NCBI GenBank assembly: GCA_000733355.1 | Contig: JNVV01000003.1 | Span: 1,121,654 to 1,185,653 of the forward strand | Direction of reading: 5' to 3' | Source of the DNA: Falciphora oryzae | Lineage: Eukaryota; Ascomycota; Sordariomycetes; Magnaporthales; Magnaporthaceae | Length of the DNA: 64,000 nucleotides | In this document: positions 54,549-64,000 of the stretch, piece by piece | Layout of the letters: each line of letters opens with the position of its first letter | Position numbering within the stretch: the stretch's first letter is position 1 | Notes under the pieces: model-generated | Seen by the model: only the letters and a program-made list of their open reading frames with translations | The model's database searches: none | What the model was told of the DNA's origin: nothing | Program-made: the position numbers and the translations under genes

Positions 54549-56788
54549 TCAACAGGCAGGAGGGGCGGTGTCCCGCCCATGAACCTGCCCCGGCTGATCA
54601 TCCTTGCTACCAACAGCGTCTTGTCCTCCAGCCACCTGATCGGCCGTCTGCCCCGCCAACTTCTCCCCGGAGCCCTGCTTCTTGGAGAACATGGAAAAGG
54701 TCGGCATGCTTGGCTTCGGGACCGAGGGCATGGTGGGTATGGAGGGCATGGAGGGCATGCTCGGCATTGGGATCTGCTCCATCGCTGGGAGTTTTGTGGG
54801 CAGGCGAGAGGACCACGTCGCCGTGACCGCCTTGAGACCGGTGCCGGCCTGCTCTGCAACACCAAAGAGGTGGCGAAGGTAAGTCTGCTTCTCCTTCTCG
54901 TCCGGGACGGCCTGGCCGTCTGGCGAGCCTTCTCGGTCATCTGGCAGGGGCACAAGCGACGCGGCTGCCGCGATGTCGATGGGCGACTCATCCGGTAGCT
55001 CGATGCTAGCCGCAACGTCTTCTCCCCCAGCTCCACTCTCGGCTGTCTTGGAAGAATCCACGCCAGTCTTCGCCTCGACACCGGGTGACACTTCTGGGGC
55101 GGCATCTCCTCCGCCACTGTCCCCCCCAGAGATCGCGACTCCTTCGTCTGTGACCTTGATCTTCTTCTCCTCGTTCTCCTCAGCCGCGTCCAGCTTCTCT
55201 TCGGCAAACTTTGGGTCGTCAAACAGCGGCTCGTCGCTGTTGAACCACGTCACGGCCAGCCTCGCAGCGCGCTCCGTCATGTCTTCGTACCCCATGTTCT
55301 TGTCCGGCTTGAACATGGCCATGTGTGCATCCACCTCGTCCTCGCCGCCCTCGACAACGCGTCGGTCAAACAAACCAGCGGCCGGCGCCTCGGGGCCCGG
55401 GACGGCGCAAAAGGTCCGCTCGGGAACGAAATAGCCGCCGCCCCAGTACCCGTTCTCGCCAAGGGACGCATACACGTCGCACACGCCGATGCCCTTAAGC
55501 GCGGCCAGGCGGCCGAGGCGGCGCCCCAGCTCGCGGGGCTTGACGAGGGCGCCCACGAAGGTGAAGTGGTCCGCCAGCCAGGCGTACGACTTGCCGACGT
55601 TCCCGCGGTTGATGTACGCGAGCCCCTGGCCCAGAGCTCCAACGCCGCGCTGGTATCCCTCGGCGATGGTCGCGCGGTCCAGCCCGCGGACGCTGCGCAG
55701 GCCCGCGGCGATTTGTTTGCGGTGCACGTAGGCGGCCACGCCCCCCGCCGCGATGGCGCCGACGGTGCCCGTGCGCACCGCCAGCAGCTGCCAGGCCTTC
55801 CATCCCGGGTTCGCGACGGCCGAGGACCGCGAAACCGAGGTGGCGGCCCTGGTGGCGCGCTTGACCGCGAGCTTGGACAGGCCGGCGGGCGCGGCGGCCA
55901 GGGCGGTCATGACGTTGAAGACGGAGCTGACCTTGTTGTAATTGCTAAAAGCGCCGTAAACGAACATGGACCTGGCCAGTCCGTTGTAGGGGGTATCGAA
56001 TGCGAGGACGCCTTGGACCAAGGGGAAGAGGGGCCTCTTGGGGTCGTCATCCTGCTCGGCGCCGTTGCTAGCCTCGTAGCCATCGGTAGCCTCGGTGGCC
56101 TTGGTCTCGGAAGCATCCTTTCTGCGCTCGTCGAGGATGCGAAATAGCGTATCCGATGCCACGAACCCTCTAGATAGCCCAAGTTAGCATTTATATCGGA
56201 CACCATGCTTGTAGATCAAACGCCAGGAGATGATGGCTCCGAACCCCATGGAATGCGCGACGAGAATAACGCCGACGTCGCGGTCGGCCGGCGGCCGTGG
56301 CTTCTCGCTATGGACCTTGCGAAGGTCCATCACCCGTTCCTTGAGCCTGCGTCGGATGGCGCCGTCAGTCGGTAGCTCTCTTCGGCTCGCTGCCAGAAGT
56401 GCCGAACCTACCATCCCAAGAACTGCTCTGTGCATTGGCCTAGCTCGCCCTTCGTCTCGTACTTTGGGTAAATAACCGAATGCACATTCTGGCCGGGGAG
56501 CTCCTTGGCGACAGCGCGTTTCAGGTCCTCAGACCCCTCGGGTTAGCACGCGGAATCCCAATGGGGCGGTGTCCGCCAGCCGATGGGCAATGCTGAGGAG
56601 TTCAAGATGTCGAATAATTACCTCGGGGAAGTTCTGGAAGGTGTTGTCGTTCCCCTGTGTTGGTTGGGCGGTGTTGCGGTTCGGAGCGAACGTTAGCCAT
56701 GTGCTGGTGATCTAGGCCTCCAGATTCCAGTCTGAGATGGCCTAACCTTGAAGCCGTGGATGAAGCAGAGAAGCAAAGTTCGTGGCAT
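54549..56788 (-). CDS. Lipase-like alpha/beta hydrolase (DUF676-like) with a repetitive tail
   Basis: Five exons: 56788-56747, 56654-56622, 56527-56412, 56346-56245 and 56169-54549. All phases agree, giving 637 residues. It starts MPRTLLLCFIHGFKGNDNTF, with the hydrolase oxyanion loop HGFKG. It continues with FPEDLKRAV and YPKYETKGEL, and the nucleophile elbow VAHSMGGFVASDTLF (Ser in A-H-S-M-G-G), the plan of DUF676/PGAP1-like serine esterases. FDTPYNGLARSMFVYG follows the elbow. Two helical segments (about 140-215, including AVRTGTVGAIAAGGVAAYV) may associate with membranes. The last ~220 residues are acidic and then contain a Met-Pro-Ser repeat (MPSMPSMPSIPTMPSVP). The substrate is unknown. 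The donor of the fourth intron is GTTCGG, somewhat unusual. Confidence 0.82.
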
Positions 56789-57419
56789 GTTAAGCCTTTT
56801 GGCCTGGGAGCTCGATGAATATTTTTGCTGTTCGTTCGTTTTCTGCGTTAAATAATTAGGGGTTTCGGTTCTTGGATAGAAAGGAGGAAATTTTGAGGAA
56901 TATGATAGATAATGCACAAACTGCGTCACCAGGGAAAACAACTATGGCCCGTTTATACTCCCTGCCCTCAGCCTACCACTTGCACCTCCATATTCCCCCA
57001 AACCACCCCGCCTTGCACCTGCCTGGTGACGAAACAACAGGCAAGGAACAACCGTTGCCCTCTTAGATCCTGCTCGGCAGCCACACCCGATTTGCGATCT
57101 AGCCATGTGAAGCGCCGCGTGGCGACTGGTAGTTGTTAGGCTTGCCGTTGGGGATTGAGAAATGACGCACTCCGATTTTGCGCGGCCAATCATAGACCTA
57201 TCCGCAGCCACATCGTCCCTTCTCTCTAGCACGATCGCAGGGAAAGCGTGCGACCAAGTGATCAAGCGCATTATCCTGGCCTCCAGCCGGGTACACGAGT
57301 TTGCAACGATGGGCGTCGTTTACGTTTCGTTCGCCTGCAATGTGTTTCTATCGTACAGGGCACAATATCACCAGGAGAGTCCAGAGCTGCGCATGGCTCC
57401 TGACGTCAACCCAATGAGA
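56789..57419. other. Intergenic
   Basis: About 0.6 kb between two minus-strand genes, containing the hydrolase promoter and the 3' side of the CsbD-like gene. A TGACGTCA palindrome lies at 57401-57408 just past the CsbD-like stop codon. No gene is seen. Confidence 0.5.
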
Positions 57420-57795
57420 TTACTTCTTCTTCACGCTGGCGGCACCCTCCTTCTCCATCCCGGCACAGCTTGTTGCGCGTCCAGCCATCTCCTCGACCTT
57501 GCCGTAGCCCTGTGATGCGGGATCCCTATTCTCGCCTGCAGCCTTCATTGAGTGGATCGCATGTGCTTTGTCTTGCTCGCCCGAGGACGTCCAGGCGTGC
57601 GATCCCGTGACGGAGCCGACCGCTGTCTGTTCCCGGGGCGTGAGGTGACGTCAGCAGCTGCAGAGACCACCTCTTGCTATATATTGACTAGGATGTTCTG
57701 TCACCTACCTCTGCAACGCCCTTAATGTACTCAGCGTGCCCCGCCAGGAGGCCGGGCTGCTGGGTCTCCTGCGGCTGCGTCTGGTTGCTCGCCAT
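57420..57795 (-). CDS. CsbD-like small stress protein
   Basis: Two exons, 57795-57709 and 57626-57420 (GTAGGT donor, AACAG acceptor, phase 0), giving 97 residues; both are too short for a simple frame search to join. The protein is hydrophilic and Gly/Ala/Glu-rich: LLAGHAEYIKGVAETAVGSV, TGSHAWTSSGEQDKAHAI, then DPASQGYGKVEEMAGRATSC and a Lys end. This matches fungal proteins annotated as CsbD-like or mismatched/cruciform DNA recognition proteins, whose bacterial relative CsbD is a general-stress protein. Its biochemical role is unsettled. A TATAAATA box on the minus strand (57924-57931) lies about 130 bases upstream. Several TGACGTC sites flank the gene, so regulation by an ATF/CREB-type bZIP factor is likely. 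Confidence 0.85.
57646..57653. promoter_or_regulatory. CRE palindrome inside the CsbD-like intron
   Basis: TGACGTCA, the full ATF/CREB site, within the single intron of the CsbD-like gene. Confidence 0.6.
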
Positions 57796-57923
57796 TTTGG
57801 TGTGCTCTTGTCCTTGTATGATGGACGGTTCGACGTGGTTGGTTGGAGTCAAGGTTTCTTTTGTTATGTGAAAACACCAGGTGTGGCAACATAAAATGTG
57901 ATCAACAAAGAATGCGTTGATGC

Positions 57924-57931
57924 TATTTATA
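57924..57931 (-). promoter_or_regulatory. TATA box of the CsbD-like gene
   Basis: Minus strand TATAAATA (plus strand TATTTATA), about 130 bases upstream of the ATG at 57795. This is a good match to the consensus and fits a strongly inducible gene. Confidence 0.65.
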
Positions 57932-58027
57932 CCGAGCGGTCTATTTAAATCCAGAAGAACAAAGCCGTGTTGCGATTCCCATGTGAGCAGCGCCTTGGGC
58001 GCGTTGCTGGCGCAGCACCGGGTACAA

Positions 58028-58142
58028 TGACGTCGTGGAGTAACATGGGCTTGGTGACGTCAGGCCTTGCAGGGGTCGAAGGGGGCCTGCGCGGAATACA
58101 TTGATGCCGTGTTCGCGGTTGTGCGCATTCGTTGTGACGTCT
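58028..58142. promoter_or_regulatory. Cluster of CRE/ATF sites upstream of the CsbD-like gene
   Basis: Three sites within 115 bases: TGACGTCG at 58028-58035, TGACGTCA at 58055-58062 and TGACGTCT at 58135-58142. They lie 230-350 bases upstream of the ATG and 100-210 bases upstream of the TATA box, a typical enhancer distance for Atf1/AtfA-type bZIP factors. Confidence 0.6.
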
Positions 58143-59518
58143 TCAAGACCCTCAGAAAAGAGTTTCTCAATAGCTGTTTTGAGATGGCATACTATGTTGG
58201 CAATTATTATCTGGGAGATCAACCAACAAGCGGCACTGCTAGGATGGAATACATGGAAGACTGGGTGGTAGCGAGAGTGACGCGACGATCTCCGTCGCCA
58301 GGTTAGACTGACCCCCACGATGGAATGCACGGAGAACAGCACGACATCAATGGTCCACGGGTCATTTCCCAGTGGGGGTCAGTGCTGTCCCTTCCCTGCC
58401 TGCTCCCAGCCTAAAACGATCGCACCTAAAAATCCATTCCGGGGAACTCCCCTCCATATCTCTCAGCTCTTGCTCAAGTCCTTGGAATCTGATCGACAGA
58501 GAAAGTTGGCTCTGACCGCTACCGCGCCTCGTCCCCGATCCCCGATAGCTCCCCGAGTGGACTGTCAATTTCAAGCAGTTGTCGCCGTCCAACAGACGCC
58601 GAGCGGCGTTTCTGTGTACGCTCAACTGAGGCTGGCAGACAAGCGACGCCATCTGGGCCCTCGACCCTCGATCCCGGACACTGCACCACCCTCTTGGCTA
58701 CCTGCATCATTCCCGTCAGGCTTTTGGCTCCTTCGCATGGACTGACCAGAAGAGGTAGCCCGTACTCTGCGCGGGGGAACCAGGCGCAGCAGGCCCGGGA
58801 GTGGCGGCTGATAGCTCACATTCGCCGGCTACCATGCTCTCGATCTTTGTTCTCGATTGCCGTTGCCGCTCGGAAAAGCCCTTGCCGCTAGGATGTTACA
58901 CCGAAGGGAGGCGGAAGATGAGGCGGGAGCCCGACAGGCTCAACAAGTCTCGAAAATGCGCCACCGCCTGAATCTGGGCCCCGTCCTGCCCCCCCCAGGC
59001 CGCCGTGATTCGGCCGCAGGGGGCCAAGCCCTCGACAATCCCTGGAGACATTGAAGTGCCGACACTGTGATACCACACCCTCGGGTCCCGGTTGGGGTCC
59101 TGGCAAGGCCAACCTTCAGTAGCCTGCAGCCACATCCGGTCACATGCACGGCACTTTTCTTCGGGTTTATTGTCACTCTTATCTGTCTCGCCCACGGCAT
59201 CCAGGGGCTTCTCACACACCAAGTCTGCAGCACGGATAGGTATCACCTGGGACAACAAATAGCGCCACCGCCGAGAGCGTTTGGCTCTTGAGATTAGGGG
59301 AGAGGAAAACCGGCAGACGCATCTGTCTTTATAATCCCCCGTGAGCGTCCGCATGCCCCTCCCACTGTTTTGGCTGTTCCATCCAATATTTTCTTTTTCC
59401 CCTCTTAGGGTCGTCCTCTCGAATCCGTTGGTTTGGTTTCTTCACTCCACAAGCCTGCCTCCAAAGCGGTGCTGTGGGCAGTACCAGCTGCCTTCCTTGC
59501 TGGTGCGCGACCACCGCT

Positions 59519-60729
59519 ATGGAATGGCGTCTAGTTGATCCCAAGGGCCTCTCAGCTTTTCTCCTAGGGGTCAGCATTTCTCTTCCACTGATCTCTATGA
59601 TCGTGGTCGCCGTTCGTCTACGAGTTCGCTTGTCGGCCAAGTGTTTGGGCCCTGAGGACTGGTTGATATGTGCTGCATTGGTATGTTCATCAATCCACCC
59701 GAGGTCCCGTGGATCCCTTTCTTCAGCCCAGCTGACATCGGTTGATCTCTGTCAGCTGGTAGATCTGTTACAAAACGCAACGGTCGGATATGGCGCCTTC
59801 TCAGGGCTTGGAGCCCCTGATGAGACCATAATAAGCGAAGTAGTTGCCTCAAGAGGCCGGAAGGTACGGATGTCCTCAAACGCTTGGTTGGGGTTCATTG
59901 GGACACCCACTAACTTCGTTCGTGCAGCTCGTCTTTGCCTGGTATCTGCTCTATATCTGTTCTTGGGTTCCTGTCAAGATCAGCGTGTGCGCCGCTCTGC
60001 TCCGCCTTACCGCGTACCAGCGCAGAAGATTTGTCCTAGCCTTCTTGATAGGACTAGCCGCCGCGACTGCAGCCGTCTTCGCCGTTGGCGTCCCCATCCA
60101 GTGCTCGCCGATCCAGGCGGCCTGGACTGACGAAGAAGGGTTCTGTCACAATAAAGCAGTCGTCATCGGTGGCTTCTATCTGGCCTCGGCAGTCGGCATA
60201 GTCACGGATGCCGTTGTGGCATTTATCTCGGTGCTCATGCTCGGACATGTCAGAATCCCAAGGGCTGTCAAGAGACTTGTTGCCATGGTTCTGTCTCTTG
60301 GGGTTCTGTGAGTCCCGCCTATACCTTTGTCCTTGTATTATGGGTAGGTATATCGGGCTCCCCTGGCTAACAGCGAGCCCAGAGCATCAATATGTACTAT
60401 CATACGCCTTCATTATCTCCAGGCATATCCTCATGCTGGAGATGATATCCGTATGTTCCTCCCGACTTCTTCTGCACTGGCTTCATGCTCCCGGCCTCCC
60501 TTTCGGAGCCCTGCGACTAACGACTTCTGCAGGCAAGATAGGACCAATCATTTTGTTATCCATCCTCGAGACAAGCATCGCCATTATTGCAGCCTCCCTC
60601 CCGATGCTCTGCAAACTGTTGGGCACTGTCCCTCAGCCTTCCACACGGATATTGGCGGCGCTGGTGTCGACCTTTCTACCAAAACGACTTGCTGGGACAC
60701 CGAAGCCAGCCCGGGACATCGTTCATTGA
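59519..60729 (+). CDS. Fungal rhodopsin-domain (SAT4/Pth11-like) membrane protein
   Basis: Five exons: 59519-59680, 59756-59863, 59928-60307, 60374-60450 and 60533-60729. All have GT-AG introns and consistent phases, giving 307 residues. Membrane segments are apparent: SAFLLGVSISLPLISMIVVA, a second around LICAALLVDLLQ, FAWYLLYICSWVPVKISVCA, FLIGLAAATAAVFAVGVPIQ, AVVIGGFYLASAVGIVTDAV, and IILLSILETSIAIIAASLPM near the end. Family landmarks are the GPEDWLIC start, GYGAFSGLG, the W-x(3)-G/F-C loop (here AAWTDEEGFCHNKA), TDAVVAFISVLML and RLHYL, all in the order found in the fungal SAT4-type rhodopsin fold. There is no CFEM domain, so it is not a full Pth11-type receptor. Ligand and role are unknown. 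Confidence 0.85.
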
Positions 60730-61370
60730 TGGAACTTGCCCCGATAAACGACGTCTCGTCGACGACAGAACCCGGTCATGACCCTCATCTCGTCGCCGCG
60801 ACACCCCGGACAAAGGGCATGTGCCCTGAGAGGGCCGGTGATAGCTCCAGCTCTCCCACATCCTAAGCAGTGATATTTTCCCAGCATACGTCTACAAGCG
60901 GCCTCTGTCAAGTGCTTGTAAGGTAAAGACTAGGCTAGGGCTTATCAGGAGTGGTCATCGCCTGATCGGGGCTGCCTTTGCGGGCACTCCTACTTTCTTG
61001 TAAAAGTCAGCTTTACCACCATTGATTTGTCGTCTCTGGAACAGCATTCTTCAGTCAATACACGTTGCATCGGTTTTTGTAATCTCTCGGTGCGAGAGTG
61101 GCCATCTCGCGTCGGCGTTTGCGGAAGGCTTGGTTCCGTTTCGCTTGACGGAATCTGCTGCTGCGGATAATGTGCCTGAATGCTGAGCCTGCACATCAGT
61201 GACAGAAAAGCCGACTGAGATCCATTAGGCCAGTTCGCGACTCATCATGACAGATCTCTTTGTTTTTCGTCTTTGTTCCCTTTTTCGGCAGGTGATTAAA
61301 CTGACCCGTTTCCACAACTGACGGAGTACAAAGAAAGGCTCTCGATTCTCCGCTAGACTTGGAAGTCATC
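60730..61370. other. Intergenic
   Basis: About 0.6 kb between two plus-strand genes. No gene, repeat or clear TATA box is seen. Confidence 0.5.
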
Positions 61371-62662
61371 ATGTGGCTTGCATTGACCATCTCCGTTGGC
61401 TCCCTGGCCTCGGTGGCCCTCTCTTCTCACAGTCTCGAGCTGGCAGGTACATGTCAATGGGGTCCACAGCTTCAGCTTTGGAGTCCAGAGGCGACGACTC
61501 CTGGCCAGGCCACGTGCGGCAAGAACGAAAGCAGAAGCGACAGCCGGACAGCTGGCTGGAGTGGCCCACGCGCCTGTCGGCAACTACTGCGTGCACGCCA
61601 ACCCCGACCTTGGCGGTGGCATTGTTCTCGTCACGACGGACGGGAATGCCAGGCGCGTCATGGAGCTGCAGGCCACGACGCATGGTGTCCCTGACGGCAG
61701 TAGCATCCAGGACGCGCCATTCGTGGAGCAGGCCCTACCCGGGAAAGGGCTTGGCCTCGTAGCGAAGAGGGCCATCCGCAGGGGCGAGCTCGTCATGATC
61801 GAGGCGCCGGCCATGCTGGTGCAGAAGAGGGTGCTGGAGGATCGCTTGGGCCAGTGCATCGAGTCGCTGGACCTGGCTGTGCGCGCGCTCCCTGCCGCTC
61901 GGCGGAAGGCGTTCATGCGACAGGGGCGGTCGGGAGACGGTGTCGGTGGCTACAAAATCCTGGATATTCTCCTGACGAACTCTTTCCAAATGGCACTTGC
62001 TGGGGACGACGAAGCAGGGTTCCACTACGGCAATTTCCCCAGCGCATCGAGAATCAACCATGACTGCAGGCCAAAGTAAGTCGTCGGCCCCGTTTCTCCT
62101 CATTTATTGGGAAGCTGATATTTACACGACATCTCCTCGCCACAGCCTGGTTTCCCACACGGACAGAAATCTCGTCTTTCGGGCCTACGCGGCCAGGGAC
62201 ATCGCGCCCAGCGACGAGCTTACCATTTCCTACATCGACCAGCTTGCGCCAGTGGCCGAGCGACAGGCCCACACGCGAGCGGCTTGGGGCTTTTTCTGCG
62301 GCTGCGAGCACTGTCGGCTGTCAAAAGACGAGGCCTTGTCTTCCGCCACCCGCATCAGACGCCTGGCGAGGCTTGAGGAGGAGCTGGGTAGGTCCGAGAA
62401 GCTGGACGGGCGGCTGGACATGATCGAGGAGCTCCTGCGCATATACGAGGTTGAGAGGCTCGATAGCAAGCTGGGAAAGCCGTACAAGCTTGCGACCTTG
62501 AGCTACTGCATGCTTGGAAGGGAGGATCTGGCGCGGCGCTATGCCTCGCTCGCGGCGGAGGCGCTGGCCATGGAGCAAGACGAGGACACACACGATGTGC
62601 GGGCGACCCGGGCATTGGTTGGTCACTTGAAAGAGCACTCGTGCCGGCAGGCGGTGCGCTAA
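61371..62662 (+). CDS. SET-domain protein, possibly secreted
   Basis: Two well-supported exons hold the SET domain: one ending at 62075 (AAGTAAGT) and one 62146-62662 (CACAG acceptor), joining INHDCRPN to LVSHTDRNLVFRAY. SET landmarks are GKGLGLVAKRAIRRGELVM, the RINHDCRPN pseudoknot motif and DELTISYID, then the post-SET-like cysteines CGCEHC. The start is unclear. ATG 61371 encodes a good signal peptide (MWLALTISVGSLASVALSS) in a frame one base off from the SET frame. A splice from 61446 to the AAGCAG acceptor near 61534 would join them; otherwise there is a one-base frameshift near 61577. Signal-peptide SET proteins are common in ascomycetes and their substrates are unknown. Confidence 0.75.
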
Positions 62663-62871
62663 ATAGAGGTTCTTTGATATTTTGGATTAACATGGGCCCA
62701 AGAATATGACCGACAACAGATTGCTGCCAGGGCAGATATTGTGCGAGTTTTCTAAAGTAATACAAAGCTTTCATTAAAGTAACGAGGCAGTGCCTGCCTG
62801 TACAAGTCTATAAGTCTATATGGTTATAATGAGAAAAACATAGCGTCGTGAGCTATTCCAGGTTGGGTACT

Positions 62872-63993
62872 TCAGATATGGTACGGCTGGAGGAACCGCC
62901 AACGAGGATGATTAAACTGGTCGTAATCGACAAGGACAACCCTGCCTCTGTTCGGATTCACCAGCGTGCTCAACAGCGGCATCCAGTCGGTAGCGTTGGG
63001 GTTGCCAGGGGTATAGACGTCGTCGAATGCGCTGATGGTGTTGAGCCCTGCGACGACCAGCAGATCCAGGCCTGGGTGCGGAGGGACTTGTGCCTGAAGT
63101 CCTGCTCCGATGTCACGGAACATGTTCGCGATCCACCCGTTGGTATCGACACGCTGGTTGGCCAGGTCAGTGCCCGCCGCTGGGCCTGGGGCATTGCGGT
63201 CCACCGCAGGGTCCAAGGACAGCTCGCAGGCATAGCCGCTGGTGAAGTCCCAGACATCGAGGGCAAGGGTTCTTAGGCGCGTCATCGTCGTCCACATGCC
63301 CGTGTCGAACCTCGCCGGCGGCACGCGGGCTTCGGCCACCCTTCTCTCCCACGCTTCGTTGTTGCCTCTGGTGTTCGGGAACACGTCCCAGTTGTTTGGA
63401 ACACCAGCAGGAAGGGCCTGGTTTTGGTCGGGCAGGATGATTGTCGGTCCCAACATCAAATGGACTGGGCCACCAAGTCCGGTGGTGATCTCCTGCACAG
63501 AGGATGCGGCCAGGTGCTCCAGGGTCTGGCCTAAATCGCTCCTGCCAGCTTCCTCGATGGCATCCTTGTGTCTCCTGACGTACTTCTTCGATGTGAAGCT
63601 ATAAGTATTGCGTCGGGCCGAATTTGTTGCACACTCTTGCCGTGGCACCGCCGCTCTGCCGGCCCATAGAGGTGTCTCATCCCAGCACTGGTCTGTGACT
63701 GGGCTTGTCATGAAACCGCTGAAGACCAGCTTCCTCGCATCCACAGCCCCAGGTGGTGGCAGCGCGCCGACGATCTCCATCTGGCCTTCGTAGACAAAGA
63801 TACAGTCACTATCGCCGACGGCATAGAGCGAGTGGCCCCAGTCGGCGGCGTTGAGGTCGAGAGCCACCCTGGCATCCCACTTGAGTATCGGCACCCTGAG
63901 GTGCCGGTGGGGACCAAGGGGAATCGGAAGAAAAGGGCCGGCAAGGGGAGGCGCTTGGCAGGTGTTAGCGAGACTCGGGGGCGAAGTAAACAT
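62872..63993 (-). CDS. Unrecognised protein at the right edge
   Basis: Open frame of 373 residues from ATG 63993 to the stop at 62872. No signal peptide, membrane segment or known catalytic motif is visible. The composition is that of a folded soluble protein with many Trp and Pro (WDARVALDLNAADWGHSLYA, FVYEGQMEIVGALPPPGAV) and motif-like stretches such as RLRTLALDVWDFTSGYACEL and RGRVVLVDYDQFNHPRWRF. The ATG is only 7 bases from the window end, so an upstream exon is possible. The open frame free of stops across 1.1 kb with protein-like composition is the support. I do not recognise a family. Confidence 0.6.
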   Translation of the reverse strand: MFTSPPSLANTCQAPPLAGPFLPIPLGPHRHLRVPILKWDARVALDLNAADWGHSLYAVGDSDCIFVYEGQMEIVGALPPPGAVDARKLVFSGFMTSPVTDQCWDETPLWAGRAAVPRQECATNSARRNTYSFTSKKYVRRHKDAIEEAGRSDLGQTLEHLAASSVQEITTGLGGPVHLMLGPTIILPDQNQALPAGVPNNWDVFPNTRGNNEAWERRVAEARVPPARFDTGMWTTMTRLRTLALDVWDFTSGYACELSLDPAVDRNAPGPAAGTDLANQRVDTNGWIANMFRDIGAGLQAQVPPHPGLDLLVVAGLNTISAFDDVYTPGNPNATDWMPLLSTLVNPNRGRVVLVDYDQFNHPRWRFLQPYHI

Positions 63994-64000
63994 GGCGCCT

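Larger units (their letters stand above)
57796..59518. other. Divergent promoter region (CsbD-like / rhodopsin-fold protein)
   Basis: About 1.7 kb. The first ~350 bases hold the TATA box and CRE sites listed separately. The remainder, 58300-59500, shows no gene on either strand and no repeat that I can see. Confidence 0.5.

Noticed and set aside
60723..60911. Short minus-strand frames at the 3' end of the rhodopsin-fold gene
   Set aside because: Short, overlapping a supported exon, and without any protein feature.
1..64000. Transposons, CRISPR arrays, viral genes
   Set aside because: No transposase, reverse transcriptase or integrase sequence, terminal repeats, or spaced direct repeats were seen in the window.

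Overview
This window is nuclear DNA from a filamentous ascomycete, most likely a Sordariomycete. The reasons are short GT-AG introns (about 45-210 bases) with CTAAC/CTGAC branch sites, GC-rich third codon positions, and a gene set typical of that class: a HET-C2 type glycolipid transfer protein, a Clr5-domain protein, a rhodopsin-fold membrane protein, a GPI-anchored Ser/Thr-rich protein and a short secreted tyrosinase. I see no bacterial, viral or transposon coding sequence. Exon models were built by hand from splice signals and frame; no database was searched.

Layout. Bases 1-19.4 kb hold housekeeping genes: DBP7 (5' truncated by the window edge), a large mitochondrial-type PPR protein, phosphomevalonate kinase (one intron), a small three-exon gene with a CRIB-like motif, an aldehyde dehydrogenase, ESF2 and NMD3. 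DBP7, ESF2 and NMD3 all serve ribosome biogenesis but look independently transcribed. From 20.2 to 23.5 kb are three consecutive predicted secreted cysteine-containing proteins, one resembling a Kex2-processed peptide precursor. From 25.0 to 29.7 kb are a Clr5-domain protein and a conserved acidic protein of unknown role. From 30.5 to 34.2 kb a copper amine oxidase and a TauD/TfdA dioxygenase converge and may act in nitrogen/sulfur scavenging. After a 3.8 kb gap comes a secreted tyrosinase.

From 39.7 to about 42.5 kb, on the minus strand, lies a decayed protein-kinase gene. Its reading frame is broken by TAG/TAA codons and frameshifts, and its DFG motif is gone. All the nonsense codons are of the kind made by C-to-T change in CpA, the signature of RIP-like mutation. 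Then follow a GT71 mannosyltransferase, a phospholipase D, the HET-C2/GLTP gene, a GPI-anchored protein, a lipase-like alpha/beta hydrolase, a CsbD-like stress protein surrounded by five TGACGTC sites, a rhodopsin-fold membrane protein, a SET-domain protein with a possible signal peptide, and an unrecognised protein at the right edge.

The most novel signals are the small CRIB-like protein (11.7-12.2 kb), the Kex2-type cysteine-rich precursor (20.2-20.6 kb), the kinase pseudogene, and the CRE cluster around the CsbD-like gene.
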